Assembly: GCA_017397645.1 (NCBI GenBank)
Contig: JAFQIE010000037.1
Coordinates: 51,516 to 115,515 of the forward strand
DNA: 64,000 nt
Origin: Lachnospiraceae bacterium
GTDB lineage: Bacteria; Bacillota; Clostridia; Lachnospirales; Lachnospiraceae
Direction of reading: 5' to 3'
The translations under genes and the position numbers were made by a program. The notes under the pieces are model-generated. The model was not told where the DNA came from. It did no database searches and saw only the letters and a program-made list of their open reading frames with translations. Numbering within the stretch: position 1 is the stretch's first letter; each line of letters opens with the position of its first letter. Below are positions 1 to 8,120 of this stretch, one piece after another.

Positions 1-2
1 GG

Positions 3-626
3 GTAAGATTGGGATCCCTGGAACCGAGAATTGTCACGGAGGAAGCAGTTCAAAGACTGTCTGCATTAGAGAAATTGTGCCCTCATTTCCATTTATCCTT
101 GCAAAGTGGTTGTGATGCCACACTTAGGAGAATGAATAGAAAATACACTACCGGGGAATACTACACCGGGGTCGAGATATTGCGGAAGTATTTTGAACAT
201 CCGGCCATCACCACGGATGTGATTGTTGGTTTCCCGGGAGAAACGGAAGAAGAGTTTCAACAAACAAAGGAATTTCTGGAAAAAACCGGATTTTACGAGA
301 TGCATATTTTTAAATATTCTAAGAGGGCAGGCACCGTGGCGGCCTCTTTGCCGGGTCAGATACAGGAAAAGGTCAAAACCGCAAGGAGCAACCAACTCCA
401 GGCATTGGAATCGGCACAATCCCGGGATTATAGGGCGGCGTACATAGGAAAGGAAACCGAGGTTTTGATAGAAGAAATCAAGACGATCCAAGGCAGGGAG
501 TATTATTTGGGCCACACGCCGGATTACGTGAAAGTGGCGGTTTTGGCAAATACGTGTACGCTAAAAGAAAATACATTTATCAGGGTCACTCCCACGGCTT
601 TTTTGACGGAGGAAATCCTCGTATAG
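3..626 (+). CDS. mtaB: tRNA t6A37 methylthiotransferase MtaB, C-terminal part (cut by window edge)
   Basis: The reading frame is open from the left edge, so only the last ~207 residues are seen and the radical-SAM cysteine motif lies outside. The visible part starts in RLGSLEPR, a hallmark of the MtaB/MiaB-like methylthiotransferases, runs through the rest of the radical-SAM barrel (LSLQSGCD, TDVIVGFPGET), and ends in a TRAM-like RNA-binding segment (about the last 65 residues). The family converts N6-threonylcarbamoyladenosine at position 37 of tRNA to its 2-methylthio form, using S-adenosylmethionine and iron-sulfur clusters. The TTG at 9 is internal and not a start. A promoter follows the stop, so the downstream operon is separately transcribed. 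Family call is firm; MtaB rather than MiaB rests on the RLGSLEPR signature. Confidence 0.88.
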   Translation, partial: VRLGSLEPRIVTEEAVQRLSALEKLCPHFHLSLQSGCDATLRRMNRKYTTGEYYTGVEILRKYFEHPAITTDVIVGFPGETEEEFQQTKEFLEKTGFYEMHIFKYSKRAGTVAASLPGQIQEKVKTARSNQLQALESAQSRDYRAAYIGKETEVLIEEIKTIQGREYYLGHTPDYVKVAVLANTCTLKENTFIRVTPTAFLTEEILV

Positions 627-630
627 TGGG

Positions 631-659
631 TTGAATTTTCAAAAAAGATAAGGTATTAT
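631..659 (+). promoter_or_regulatory. SigA-type promoter for the ireB operon
   Basis: TTGAAT at 631-636 and TATTAT at 654-659 are separated by 17 bases, in the gap directly after mtaB and 50 bases before the ireB start. Prediction from consensus match only. Confidence 0.6.
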
Positions 660-708
660 TAAATGTAAGTAGATTGTTCGGCCGCAGCGCGGCAGATTGA
701 GAGGAAGT

Positions 709-972
709 ATGGCAGATATCAGAGACACACAGCACTTTAAGGTTGCGATAGAACCTAAGACCAGTGCAAAGGAAGTGCTGTCAACCGTATACGAGGCTTT
801 GACGGAAAAAGGGTACAATCCTGAGAATCAGATTGTAGGATACATTATGAGTGGAGATCCCACTTATATCACCAGCCATAAGAACGCCAGAAGTTTGATT
901 ATGAAGGTGGAGAGAGATGAGCTGGTGGAGGAACTTCTGCGAGAGTACATCCGTGTGATACGGCAGAAATAG
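709..972 (+). CDS. ireB: IreB-family regulatory phosphoprotein (DUF965/YrzL)
   Basis: An 87-residue protein with the family core [18 protein letters not shown] and [18 protein letters not shown]. In Enterococcus, IreB is a substrate of the PASTA-domain Ser/Thr kinase IreK and affects cell-envelope stress and cephalosporin tolerance; the phosphorylated threonines are near the N terminus, where this protein has several Thr and Ser residues. I use the ATG at 709, preceded by GAGG at 701-704, rather than the in-frame TTG at 697. It is first in an operon with ruvX (11 bases downstream), the same order as yrzL-yrrK in Bacillus. Function in this organism is by homology. Confidence 0.88.
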   Translation: MADIRDTQHFKVAIEPKTSAKEVLSTVYEALTEKGYNPENQIVGYIMSGDPTYITSHKNARSLIMKVERDELVEELLREYIRVIRQK

Positions 973-983
973 GAGGTCCCATT

Positions 984-1418
984 ATGCGCATTATGGGTCT
1001 TGACTTTGGCTCTAAGACCGTTGGTGTAGCGATGAGCGATAGTTTACACATGATTGCCCAGCCCTTGGAGATTATACGCCGTAAAGAGGCTAATAAGTTG
1101 CGCCAGACTCTTGCCAGAATCGAGGAGTTGGCGGTGGAATACGAAGTGGAAGAAATTGTACTTGGGTTACCATTGAACATGGACGATTCCGAAGGAGAGA
1201 GAGCACTTCTCACCAGGGAATTTGAGGAGAAACTTGCGCGAAGAACAGGTCTGCCTGTGATTATGTGGGACGAGCGTCTCACCACGGTGGAGGCTGATCA
1301 TGCGATGATAGAGGCGGGAATCCGTAGGGAGAACCGCAAAGAGTATGTGGATAAGATTGCGGCGGCTTTGATATTGCAAAGCTACCTGGACAATCGGTCT
1401 GCAAAAGATGGAGAATAG
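984..1418 (+). CDS. ruvX: RuvX/YqgF-type nuclease (pre-16S rRNA processing)
   Basis: A 144-residue RNase H-fold protein of usual family length. Visible motifs are the N-terminal strand [15 protein letters not shown] with its catalytic-type Asp, the VLGLPLNMD segment, DERLTTVEA, and the C-terminal [14 protein letters not shown] helix. The family was first named as a Holliday junction resolvase; current knowledge in E. coli favours maturation of the 16S rRNA 5' end. It starts 11 bases after ireB and ends two bases before the DUF1292 gene, so it is cotranscribed. Confidence 0.92.
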   Translation: MRIMGLDFGSKTVGVAMSDSLHMIAQPLEIIRRKEANKLRQTLARIEELAVEYEVEEIVLGLPLNMDDSEGERALLTREFEEKLARRTGLPVIMWDERLTTVEADHAMIEAGIRRENRKEYVDKIAAALILQSYLDNRSAKDGE

Positions 1419-1420
1419 AT

Positions 1421-1687
1421 ATGGCAAAATTTGAAAAAATCACATTTCGTCCGGATGGCGAGGAGCCTGTGGACTTTTATGTGTTGGAACAGACTAGAAT
1501 TGGCGGCATCAACTACATCCTTGTGACAGATGCAGAATCAGGCGACGGAGAAGCTCTGATTATGAAGGACACTTCCAAGGATGGAGAAGAGGAAGGCGTC
1601 TTTGTCATTGTGTCAGATGATGATGAGCTGGCCGCAGTTGCGGGTGTGTTCGAGAATATGTTAGAGGATGTGGAGCTTCAGCAGTAA
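1421..1687 (+). CDS. DUF1292 (YrzB-like) small acidic protein
   Basis: An 88-residue, strongly acidic protein (for example ESGDGEALIMKDTSKDGEEE) matching the DUF1292/YrzB family, which has no established biochemical role. It begins two bases after ruvX, and the trio ireB-ruvX-DUF1292 is conserved across Firmicutes, which supports the assignment more than sequence motifs do. No membrane segment or signal peptide is visible. Confidence 0.85.
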   Translation: MAKFEKITFRPDGEEPVDFYVLEQTRIGGINYILVTDAESGDGEALIMKDTSKDGEEEGVFVIVSDDDELAAVAGVFENMLEDVELQQ

Positions 1688-1730
1688 TGGCAAGAGGCTT
1701 TTTCCTTCCGCAAAAATGGAGGTTAATTGA

Positions 1731-3401
1731 TTGAAGAAAAAAGAGAATAAAAATGTTTCCGGCCTTAAGGTGATTCCCTTGGGCGGTCTGGAACAAATTG
1801 GTATGAACATTACTGCCTTCGAGTACGAGGACAGTATTATTGTGGTGGACTGCGGTTTATCCTTTCCCGCAGACGATATGCTGGGAATCGATTTGGTCAT
1901 TCCCGATGTGACTTACTTGAAGGATAATGTGGACAAGGTGAAGGCGTTTGTCATCACGCATGGACATGAGGACCATATAGGTGCGCTGCCCTATGTGCTC
2001 AGAGAATTGAACGTGCCTATTTATGCTACCCGGCTGACGATGGGTATCATTGAGAATAAACTGAAGGAAAACAACCAGTTAAAAAGCGTAAAACGGAAGG
2101 TGGTCAAATTCGGACAGTCCATTAACTTAGGACAGTTTAGAGTGGAATTTATCAAGACCAACCACAGCATCGTGGATGCAGCCGCACTGGCGATTTATTC
2201 GCCTGCAGGCATTGTGGTGCACACCGGAGATTTTAAAGTAGACTACACGCCGGTATTCGGAGATGCCATTGATTTACAGAGATTTGCAGAACTGGGCAAA
2301 AAAGGTGTGCTTGCGCTGATGTGTGATTCCACCAACGCAGAGCGCCCCGGCTTCACTCCATCCGAGAAAACGGTGGGCAAAACCTTCGATACCCTGTTTG
2401 AAGAGCATAAAAACACCAGAATATTCGTGGCTACATTTGCATCCAATGTAGACCGTGTGCAGCAGATTATCAACACGGCATACAAGTTCCAAAGAAAAGT
2501 GTGCGTGGAAGGCCGCAGTATGGTGAATATCATCGAAACAGCCAGAAACTTAGGTTGCATCAATATTCCTGATAATACCTTGATTGAGATAGAACAGATG
2601 AAGAATTATCCTGATGAACAGCAGGTGATCATCACCACCGGAAGTCAGGGCGAGAGCATGGCAGCACTGAGCAGGATGGCCAGTGGTATGCATCGTAAGA
2701 TTACCGTGGGTGCGGGAGATACGGTAATATTTTCTTCCAGTCCCATTCCCGGCAATGAGAAGTCTGTGACGAAGGTCATCAATGAGCTTCTTCGCAAGGG
2801 CGCGGATGTAATTTTCCAAGATGCCCATGTGTCCGGTCACGCATGTCAGGAGGAGATTAAGTTGCTTTATACCTTGATCAAGCCCAAGTATGCAATTCCT
2901 GTACATGGTGAGTTTAAGCATTTAAAGGCTCAGGCAAAAATTGCCCAAAGCCTTGGCATAGAAAAAGAGAATATCTTTATCCTTTCCTCCGGCGATGTGC
3001 TGGAACTAAAGGAAGAAGCTAAAGTGGTGGGAAGAGTTCCTGTGGGCACCATTTTGGTGGATGGTCTTGGCGTGGGCGATGTGGGAAATGTTGTTTTGAG
3101 AGACCGTCAGCACTTGGCAGAAGATGGCATTATGGTGGTTGTGATGAGTTTGGACCAATACACCGGACAACTGGTGGCAGGACCGGATATTGTATCCAGA
3201 GGTTTTGTCTATATGAAGGAGTCTGACGAACTCATCGAAGAAGCAAGAGCTACCGTATATGAAGCCGTACAAAAATACCTTGACCGCGGTATCACCGATT
3301 GGGGAAAACTCAAAAACACCACGAAGGATAGCCTTAGTGATTATGTATGGAAAAAGACGAAGAGACGTCCTATGATATTGCCCATTATCATGAAGGTGTA
3401 G
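1731..3401 (+). CDS. rnj: Ribonuclease J (metallo-beta-lactamase/beta-CASP RNase)
   Basis: A 556-residue protein of full RNase J length. The metallo-beta-lactamase zinc motif THGHEDHIGALP lies near residues 76-86, followed by the beta-CASP region (GSQGESMAAL, motif ~310) and a late HVSGHA motif and HGEFKH that complete the metal site. It degrades and processes mRNA and rRNA by endonucleolytic and 5'-3' exonucleolytic cleavage, replacing RNase E in most Firmicutes. The start is TTG at 1731, with GGAGG at 1718-1722 eight bases upstream. It interrupts the Bacillus yrzB-yrrL order, so the gene sits inside the ireB-trmR operon. Whether it is the J1 or J2 type cannot be decided here. Confidence 0.93.
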   Translation: MKKKENKNVSGLKVIPLGGLEQIGMNITAFEYEDSIIVVDCGLSFPADDMLGIDLVIPDVTYLKDNVDKVKAFVITHGHEDHIGALPYVLRELNVPIYATRLTMGIIENKLKENNQLKSVKRKVVKFGQSINLGQFRVEFIKTNHSIVDAAALAIYSPAGIVVHTGDFKVDYTPVFGDAIDLQRFAELGKKGVLALMCDSTNAERPGFTPSEKTVGKTFDTLFEEHKNTRIFVATFASNVDRVQQIINTAYKFQRKVCVEGRSMVNIIETARNLGCINIPDNTLIEIEQMKNYPDEQQVIITTGSQGESMAALSRMASGMHRKITVGAGDTVIFSSSPIPGNEKSVTKVINELLRKGADVIFQDAHVSGHACQEEIKLLYTLIKPKYAIPVHGEFKHLKAQAKIAQSLGIEKENIFILSSGDVLELKEEAKVVGRVPVGTILVDGLGVGDVGNVVLRDRQHLAEDGIMVVVMSLDQYTGQLVAGPDIVSRGFVYMKESDELIEEARATVYEAVQKYLDRGITDWGKLKNTTKDSLSDYVWKKTKRRPMILPIIMKV

Positions 3402-3416
3402 TGAAAGGGAAATCAA

Positions 3417-3797
3417 ATGAAAAAAGTAAAAGGGATGCCGGCGGGCTTTGGTACGATTGTCCGTGTGGCACTGGTATTAATTGCATTATTGTTGATTTAC
3501 TCCGGTGCAACCAAATGCTATGACTTTGGATACCGTGTGTTTATGGAGCCCGCTATGACCGAAGGAGAGGGCCGCAAAGTAACCGTGGAGATTGCGCCCG
3601 GTATGAAACCAAAGGAAATCGGAGAATTGTTTGTGGAGAAGGGCCTTGTGCGGGACGCAGGATTATTTGCTGCCCAGTATCGTCTTTCCGAGTATGTCAA
3701 AGAAGTAAAGGCGGGTACCTTTGAACTTTCCACCTCCATGACCGCGGAAGAAATGATGCGTGTGATGGCGGGATACGAAATAGAGACAGAGGAATAG
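3417..3797 (+). CDS. Short MltG/YceG-like protein lacking the lytic transglycosylase domain
   Basis: A 126-residue protein with one N-terminal membrane segment (residues ~13-30) followed by the LysM-like N-terminal domain of MltG (PGMKPKEIGELFVEKGLV, then a VKAGTFELSTSMTAEEMM stretch). MltG proteins are usually 330-400 residues; the catalytic YceG domain with its glutamate is absent and the frame ends cleanly with TAG two bases before trmR. Its place equals yrrL (mltG) of Bacillus. It cannot be an active transglycosylase; it may bind glycan or be a remnant. Start ATG follows a GAAAGGGA site. Confidence 0.7.
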   Translation: MKKVKGMPAGFGTIVRVALVLIALLLIYSGATKCYDFGYRVFMEPAMTEGEGRKVTVEIAPGMKPKEIGELFVEKGLVRDAGLFAAQYRLSEYVKEVKAGTFELSTSMTAEEMMRVMAGYEIETEE

Positions 3798-3799
3798 AC

Positions 3800-4441
3800 A
3801 TGGAAACAAACGAAAGAATGGAGACATTTATCGATTCCTTGGATAAGGGAAACACGCCTTTCTTGGATAAGATTGAAAAATATGCCCTGGAAACGGAAGT
3901 TCCCATCATACGAAAATCCACGCAAAGTTTTTTGAAGTTTTTGCTGGCATATGCAAAGCCGAAGCACATCCTGGAGGTGGGAACAGCTATCGGCTTTTCT
4001 GCGTTGTTAATGAGTGAATACGGACCGAAGGACTGCCATATTACGACCATAGAAAAATACGAAAAAAGAATTCCCATTGCAAAGCAAAACTTTAAGGAGG
4101 CAGGACGGGAAGAACAAATCACGCTTCTGGAAGGGGACGCACTGGAAATTCTAAAAGAATTGAAAGGTGAGTATGACATGATTTTCATGGATGCTGCCAA
4201 GGGACAGTATATCCATTTCATGCCTGACATCCTACGCCTGTTATCTCCGGGTGGTTTGCTCATATCGGACAATGTATTGCAGGACGGAGATGTGGTGGAA
4301 TCCAGATTCGCGGTGACCAGAAGGAATCGTACCATTCATGCCAGAATGCGGGAGTATTTGTATGAACTGAAGCACCACCCGCAATTGGAAACAGTCATTT
4401 TGCCGGTGGGTGATGGAGTGACTTTGAGTGTAAAAATTTAG
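3800..4441 (+). CDS. trmR: Class I SAM-dependent O-methyltransferase, TrmR-like (YrrM)
   Basis: A 213-residue O-methyltransferase family 3 protein. SAM motif I is ILEVGTAIGFSALLMSE (about residues 53-70) and the metal/substrate acidic motif is DMIFMDAAKGQY. In Bacillus, yrrM encodes TrmR, which methylates 5-hydroxyuridine at tRNA position 34 to 5-methoxyuridine, and the following yrrN/yrrO U32 proteins make the 5-hydroxyuridine. The same adjacency here (U32 gene 19 bases downstream) is the main reason for TrmR over a generic catechol-type methyltransferase. Confidence 0.8.
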   Translation: METNERMETFIDSLDKGNTPFLDKIEKYALETEVPIIRKSTQSFLKFLLAYAKPKHILEVGTAIGFSALLMSEYGPKDCHITTIEKYEKRIPIAKQNFKEAGREEQITLLEGDALEILKELKGEYDMIFMDAAKGQYIHFMPDILRLLSPGGLLISDNVLQDGDVVESRFAVTRRNRTIHARMREYLYELKHHPQLETVILPVGDGVTLSVKI

Positions 4442-4460
4442 TACAAGGATAAGGGATACA

Positions 4461-5750
4461 ATGAGAAACAAGAAACCGGAATTATTGATTCCTGCCAGTA
4501 GCTTAGAGGTTCTGAAAACAGCAGTTATCTATGGCGCTGATGCTGTGTATATCGGCGGAGAGGCATTTGGACTTCGTGCTAAGGCAAAGAATTTTACAAA
4601 AGAAGAAATGGCAGAGGGAATCGCCTTTGCTCACGCCCGTGGCGTAAAGGTTTATGTAACGGCAAACATCCTGGCCCACAATGAGGATTTGGAGGGCGCC
4701 AGAACATATTTTGAAGAACTTCGGGATATGCAACCGGAAGCCTGCGATGCGTTGATTATTTCCGACCCCGGTATGTTTACCATTGCAAAAGAAGTGTGGC
4801 CGGAGGTGGAAATCCACATTTCTACGCAAGCCAATAATACCAACTACCAGACCTATCTTTTTTGGTGGAATATGGGAGCCAAGCGAGTGGTGTCTGCCAG
4901 AGAATTATCCTTGCAGGAAATTAGCACCATTAGAGAACATATTCCGGAGGATATGGAAATCGAGAGCTTTATTCATGGAGCGATGTGTATTTCCTATTCC
5001 GGCAGATGCTTGCTCAGCAGCTTCTTAGCCGGCAGGGACGCTAATCAGGGAGCTTGTACCCATCCCTGCCGTTGGAAATATGCGGTGATGGAGGAAAAAA
5101 GACCGGGTGAGTATTTTCCTGTGGAAGAGAACGAGAGAGGCACATATATCTTTAATTCCAAAGATTTGTGTATGATAGAATACATCCCGGAGATTGTGGC
5201 GGCAGGCATTGACAGTTTGAAGATAGAAGGACGTATGAAGACTGCATTGTACGTAGCGACTGTGGCAAGGACCTACCGCAAGGCAATTGACGATTTGCTA
5301 ACCTCAGAAGAAACCTATAGGGCCAATATGGACTGGTACAAGGAGGAGATTTCCAAATGTACTTATCGTCAGTTCACCACCGGATTTTATTTTGGGAAGC
5401 CCACGGAAGAAACCCAGATTTATGACAACAATACCTATGTGAATGAATACATTTATTTGGGCATTGTAGAGGAAACAAAAACGACAGATACGGAAAGCGC
5501 CATGCCCGTTGCCGGGGAGCAGGCGAAAGCCTTGGCGCGGATAGAGCAACGCAATAAATTCTCTGTGGGAGATACCATCGAAATCATGAAGCCGGATGGC
5601 AGAAATCTCACGGTAGAAGTGCTGGGTATGTACAATGGCGATTTGGAGCCGGTGGAAAGCTGTCCCCATTCCAAACAGACGATATGGTTGCAACTATCGG
5701 AGACACCCGATAAGTATGATCTGCTGCGGGTGAGAAATATTGACGCATAG
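4461..5750 (+). CDS. trhP: U32 family protein, probable tRNA U34 hydroxylation factor (TrhP-like)
   Basis: A 429-residue U32 protein with the family signature HGAMCISYSGRCLLSS near residues 174-189 and a second cysteine set GACTHPCR just after it, which together supply the four cysteines expected for an iron-sulfur cluster. U32 proteins were annotated as collagenases, but TrhP (YegQ; YrrN/YrrO) is known to be required for prephenate-dependent 5-hydroxyuridine formation in tRNA. The length fits TrhP rather than the longer RlhA. It follows trmR directly, so the two can act in sequence on the same nucleoside. Last gene of this operon. Confidence 0.8.
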   Translation: MRNKKPELLIPASSLEVLKTAVIYGADAVYIGGEAFGLRAKAKNFTKEEMAEGIAFAHARGVKVYVTANILAHNEDLEGARTYFEELRDMQPEACDALIISDPGMFTIAKEVWPEVEIHISTQANNTNYQTYLFWWNMGAKRVVSARELSLQEISTIREHIPEDMEIESFIHGAMCISYSGRCLLSSFLAGRDANQGACTHPCRWKYAVMEEKRPGEYFPVEENERGTYIFNSKDLCMIEYIPEIVAAGIDSLKIEGRMKTALYVATVARTYRKAIDDLLTSEETYRANMDWYKEEISKCTYRQFTTGFYFGKPTEETQIYDNNTYVNEYIYLGIVEETKTTDTESAMPVAGEQAKALARIEQRNKFSVGDTIEIMKPDGRNLTVEVLGMYNGDLEPVESCPHSKQTIWLQLSETPDKYDLLRVRNIDA

Positions 5751-5813
5751 GTGCCGGTGTGTTAAAATGTGCACAACGAAAAAGCTTGAAATAAGCGGTA
5801 AGGACAGATGAAA

Positions 5814-7925
5814 ATGAGTGAAATTTTGAAAGTGGAAGAGATTTTTGGCAGCAAGGTATTTTCTCTCGGAAAAATGAAGGAGAGACTGCCGGAAGAAGTT
5901 TATAATGAACTGGTTAGTATCATGGAGCATGGCGGGGAATTGACCCGTGCCACAGCAAATGTGGTGGCTACAGCTATGAAGGATTGGGCCATGGAAAATG
6001 GGGCGACCCATTACACTCATTGGTTCCAGCCTCTGACCGGTATCACGGCAGAAAAACATGATGCGTTTGTGACCCATCCCGATAAAGAAGGTAAGATGAT
6101 CATGGAGTTTTCCGGCAAGGAGTTGATTAAGGGTGAACCCGATGCGTCTTCTTTCCCTTCCGGTGGTCTTCGTGCGACCTTTGAGGCGAGAGGGTATACC
6201 ACCTGGGATATCACCTCTCCGGCGTTTATCAAGGAGACAGCTACGGGTCCGACCTTGTGTATCCCAACCGCATTCTGTTCCTATACGGGAGAAGCTTTGG
6301 ATAAAAAAACCCCCTTGCTTCGTTCCATGGAGGCATTGGACAAGCAGGCACTCCGAATTTTACGTCTGTTTGGAAATACAGAGGCAAAGAAAGTAATTCC
6401 CTGCGTGGGCGCAGAACAGGAATACTTTATTATTGATGCAAAGAAGGCGTTAAAAAGAGAAGATATCATCTTCGCCGGCAGAACCCTTTACGGCGCACCC
6501 GCACCAAAGGGGCAAGAAATGGATGACCATTATTTTGGCGTCATCAGAGAGCGTGTCGGCGGATTTATGCATGATGTGAACGTAGAATTGTGGAAACTGG
6601 GAGTGACCTCCAAGACACAGCATAATGAGGCGGCTCCCGCACAGCACGAGCTGGCACCTATTTACGAGACTTCCAATGTGGCAGTGGACCATAATCAGTT
6701 GGTGATGGAGACGCTGAAGCGGGTAGCAGGCAAACATGGTTTGCGTTGTATGCTACATGAGAAGCCCTTTGCAGGTGTGAATGGTTCCGGTAAGCATAAC
6801 AACTGGTCTATTACCACGGACACCGGTCTCAATTTGTTGGAGCCCGGAAAGAAACCCAACGAAAACACGCAATTTTTGCTGGTTTTGGCATGTATTATGA
6901 AGGCGGTGGATACTCACGCGGACTTGTTGCGTCAGAGTGCGTCCAACGTGGGCAACGATTTGCGACTTGGCGGATATGAGGCACCTCCCGCTATCATTTC
7001 CATGTTCTTGGGAGAACAGCTGGAAGATGTGGTGGCGCAATTGGTAGAAACCGGCCATGCAGATTCTTTGAAGAAGGGTGGCATGTTGAAGACCGGCGTA
7101 TCCACGCTGCCCGATTTTGTAAAAGATGCTACGGATAGAAACCGTACTTCACCCTTTGCCTTTACCGGAAATAAATTCGAATTCCGTATGGTGGGCAGTG
7201 AGGATTCCATCGGAAGTCCTAACATCACTCTGAACGCCATTGTGGCAGAAGCCTTTTGTGAAGCTGCAGACAGATTGGAAACTGCTGAGAATTTTGATGA
7301 GACAGTACATAGTTTGATTAAGGAATATATGAGCCAGCACCAGAGAATTATTTTCAATGGCAACGGCTACGCTAAAGAATGGGAAGAAGAAGCGGCACGA
7401 CGTGGTTTGCCCAACATTCCTACCATGGTGGAAGCGGTGGATACGCTAACCACAAAGAAAGCCATCCGACTCTTTGAAAAATTTGGTATCTTTACAGAGG
7501 CGGAACTGCATTCCCGTGCGGAAATTCTGTATGAAATCTATGCGAAAACCATCAATATCGAAGCCTTGACTATGTTGGATATGGCCAACAAGCAGATTAT
7601 TCCTGCGGTTATAAAATTTGCCAAGTCTCTTGCAGATACCACTTTGACAGTGAAGATGGCAGGCGGAGACGCATCTGTATCCAAGGCGCTTTTGAAGGAC
7701 GTGACTGCAAAGTTGACCGCTATGAAGAAGGCAGCAGAACGGTTGCAGAAGGTGGAAGATGCCGGTGCTCACATGGCGAGAGGCAAGGAGCAGGCCTTCT
7801 ATTATAGAAATAAAGTGGTGACTGCAATGAACGAATTGCGATTGCCTGCAGACGAACTTGAGAAACTGGTGGACAAGGAATTTTGGCCTTTCCCTACCTA
7901 TTCAGATTTGTTGTTCGAAGTTTGA
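5814..7925 (+). CDS. glnN: Glutamine synthetase type III (GlnN)
   Basis: A protein of about 703 residues, the length of GSIII and far longer than GSI. It carries NGSGKHNNWS, the GSIII form of the ATP/metal region, and EFRMVGSEDSIGSPN near residue 460. It makes glutamine from glutamate, ammonia and ATP as a dodecamer in the cytoplasm. Two ATGs are possible, 5808 and 5814; AAGGA at 5800-5804 is three bases from the first and nine from the second, so I prefer 5814. The gene stands alone between the U32 gene and a tRNA unit. No T-box or clear nitrogen-control site is visible in the 57-base leader. Confidence 0.93.
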   Translation: MSEILKVEEIFGSKVFSLGKMKERLPEEVYNELVSIMEHGGELTRATANVVATAMKDWAMENGATHYTHWFQPLTGITAEKHDAFVTHPDKEGKMIMEFSGKELIKGEPDASSFPSGGLRATFEARGYTTWDITSPAFIKETATGPTLCIPTAFCSYTGEALDKKTPLLRSMEALDKQALRILRLFGNTEAKKVIPCVGAEQEYFIIDAKKALKREDIIFAGRTLYGAPAPKGQEMDDHYFGVIRERVGGFMHDVNVELWKLGVTSKTQHNEAAPAQHELAPIYETSNVAVDHNQLVMETLKRVAGKHGLRCMLHEKPFAGVNGSGKHNNWSITTDTGLNLLEPGKKPNENTQFLLVLACIMKAVDTHADLLRQSASNVGNDLRLGGYEAPPAIISMFLGEQLEDVVAQLVETGHADSLKKGGMLKTGVSTLPDFVKDATDRNRTSPFAFTGNKFEFRMVGSEDSIGSPNITLNAIVAEAFCEAADRLETAENFDETVHSLIKEYMSQHQRIIFNGNGYAKEWEEEAARRGLPNIPTMVEAVDTLTTKKAIRLFEKFGIFTEAELHSRAEILYEIYAKTINIEALTMLDMANKQIIPAVIKFAKSLADTTLTVKMAGGDASVSKALLKDVTAKLTAMKKAAERLQKVEDAGAHMARGKEQAFYYRNKVVTAMNELRLPADELEKLVDKEFWPFPTYSDLLFEV

Positions 7926-7937
7926 TAAAGAAAAGTC

Positions 7938-7966
7938 TTGCATTTTTGAGTGAAATGATGTACACT
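7938..7966 (+). promoter_or_regulatory. Promoter of first tRNA-Gln
   Basis: TTGCAT (7938-7943) and TACACT (7961-7966) with a 17-base spacer, 20 bases before the mature tRNA 5' end. The second tRNA-Gln copy has the same arrangement. Confidence 0.75.
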
Positions 7967-7985
7967 CAAAAAGTCGTCAAGACAT

Positions 7986-8057
7986 AGGGCTATCGCCAAA
8001 CGGTAAGGCAACGGACTCTGACTCCGTCATTTCAAGGTTCGAATCCTTGTAGCCCTG
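7986..8057 (+). tRNA. trnQ: tRNA-Gln (anticodon CUG), copy 1
   Basis: A 72-base cloverleaf: acceptor AGGGCTA pairs with TAGCCCT, D stem GCC/GGC, anticodon stem ACGGA/TCCGT with loop CTCTGAC giving anticodon CUG (reads CAG), T stem CAAGG/CCTTG with loop TTCGAAT, and discriminator G. The first pair is A1-U72, a weak pair as expected for glutamine tRNAs. The 3' CCA is not encoded and must be added. It closely resembles Bacillus tRNA-Gln, differing at the wobble base. An identical copy lies at 10029-10100. Confidence 0.96.
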
Positions 8058-8062
8058 CTTGG

Positions 8063-8094
8063 AAAACGAGAACAGAAGTGTTCTCGTTTTTTTG
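8063..8094 (+). terminator. Intrinsic terminator after tRNA-Gln copy 1
   Basis: AAAACGAGAAC at 8063-8073 pairs with GTTCTCGTTTT at 8080-8090, followed by more T residues; it sits six bases after the tRNA end. Confidence 0.85.
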
Positions 8095-8120
8095 TTTTCA
8101 TAGGACGAGGAGAAATAAAG

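Noticed and set aside
5751-5807. Riboswitch or T-box before glnN
   Set aside because: The leader is only 57-63 bases, too short, with no recognisable conserved elements.
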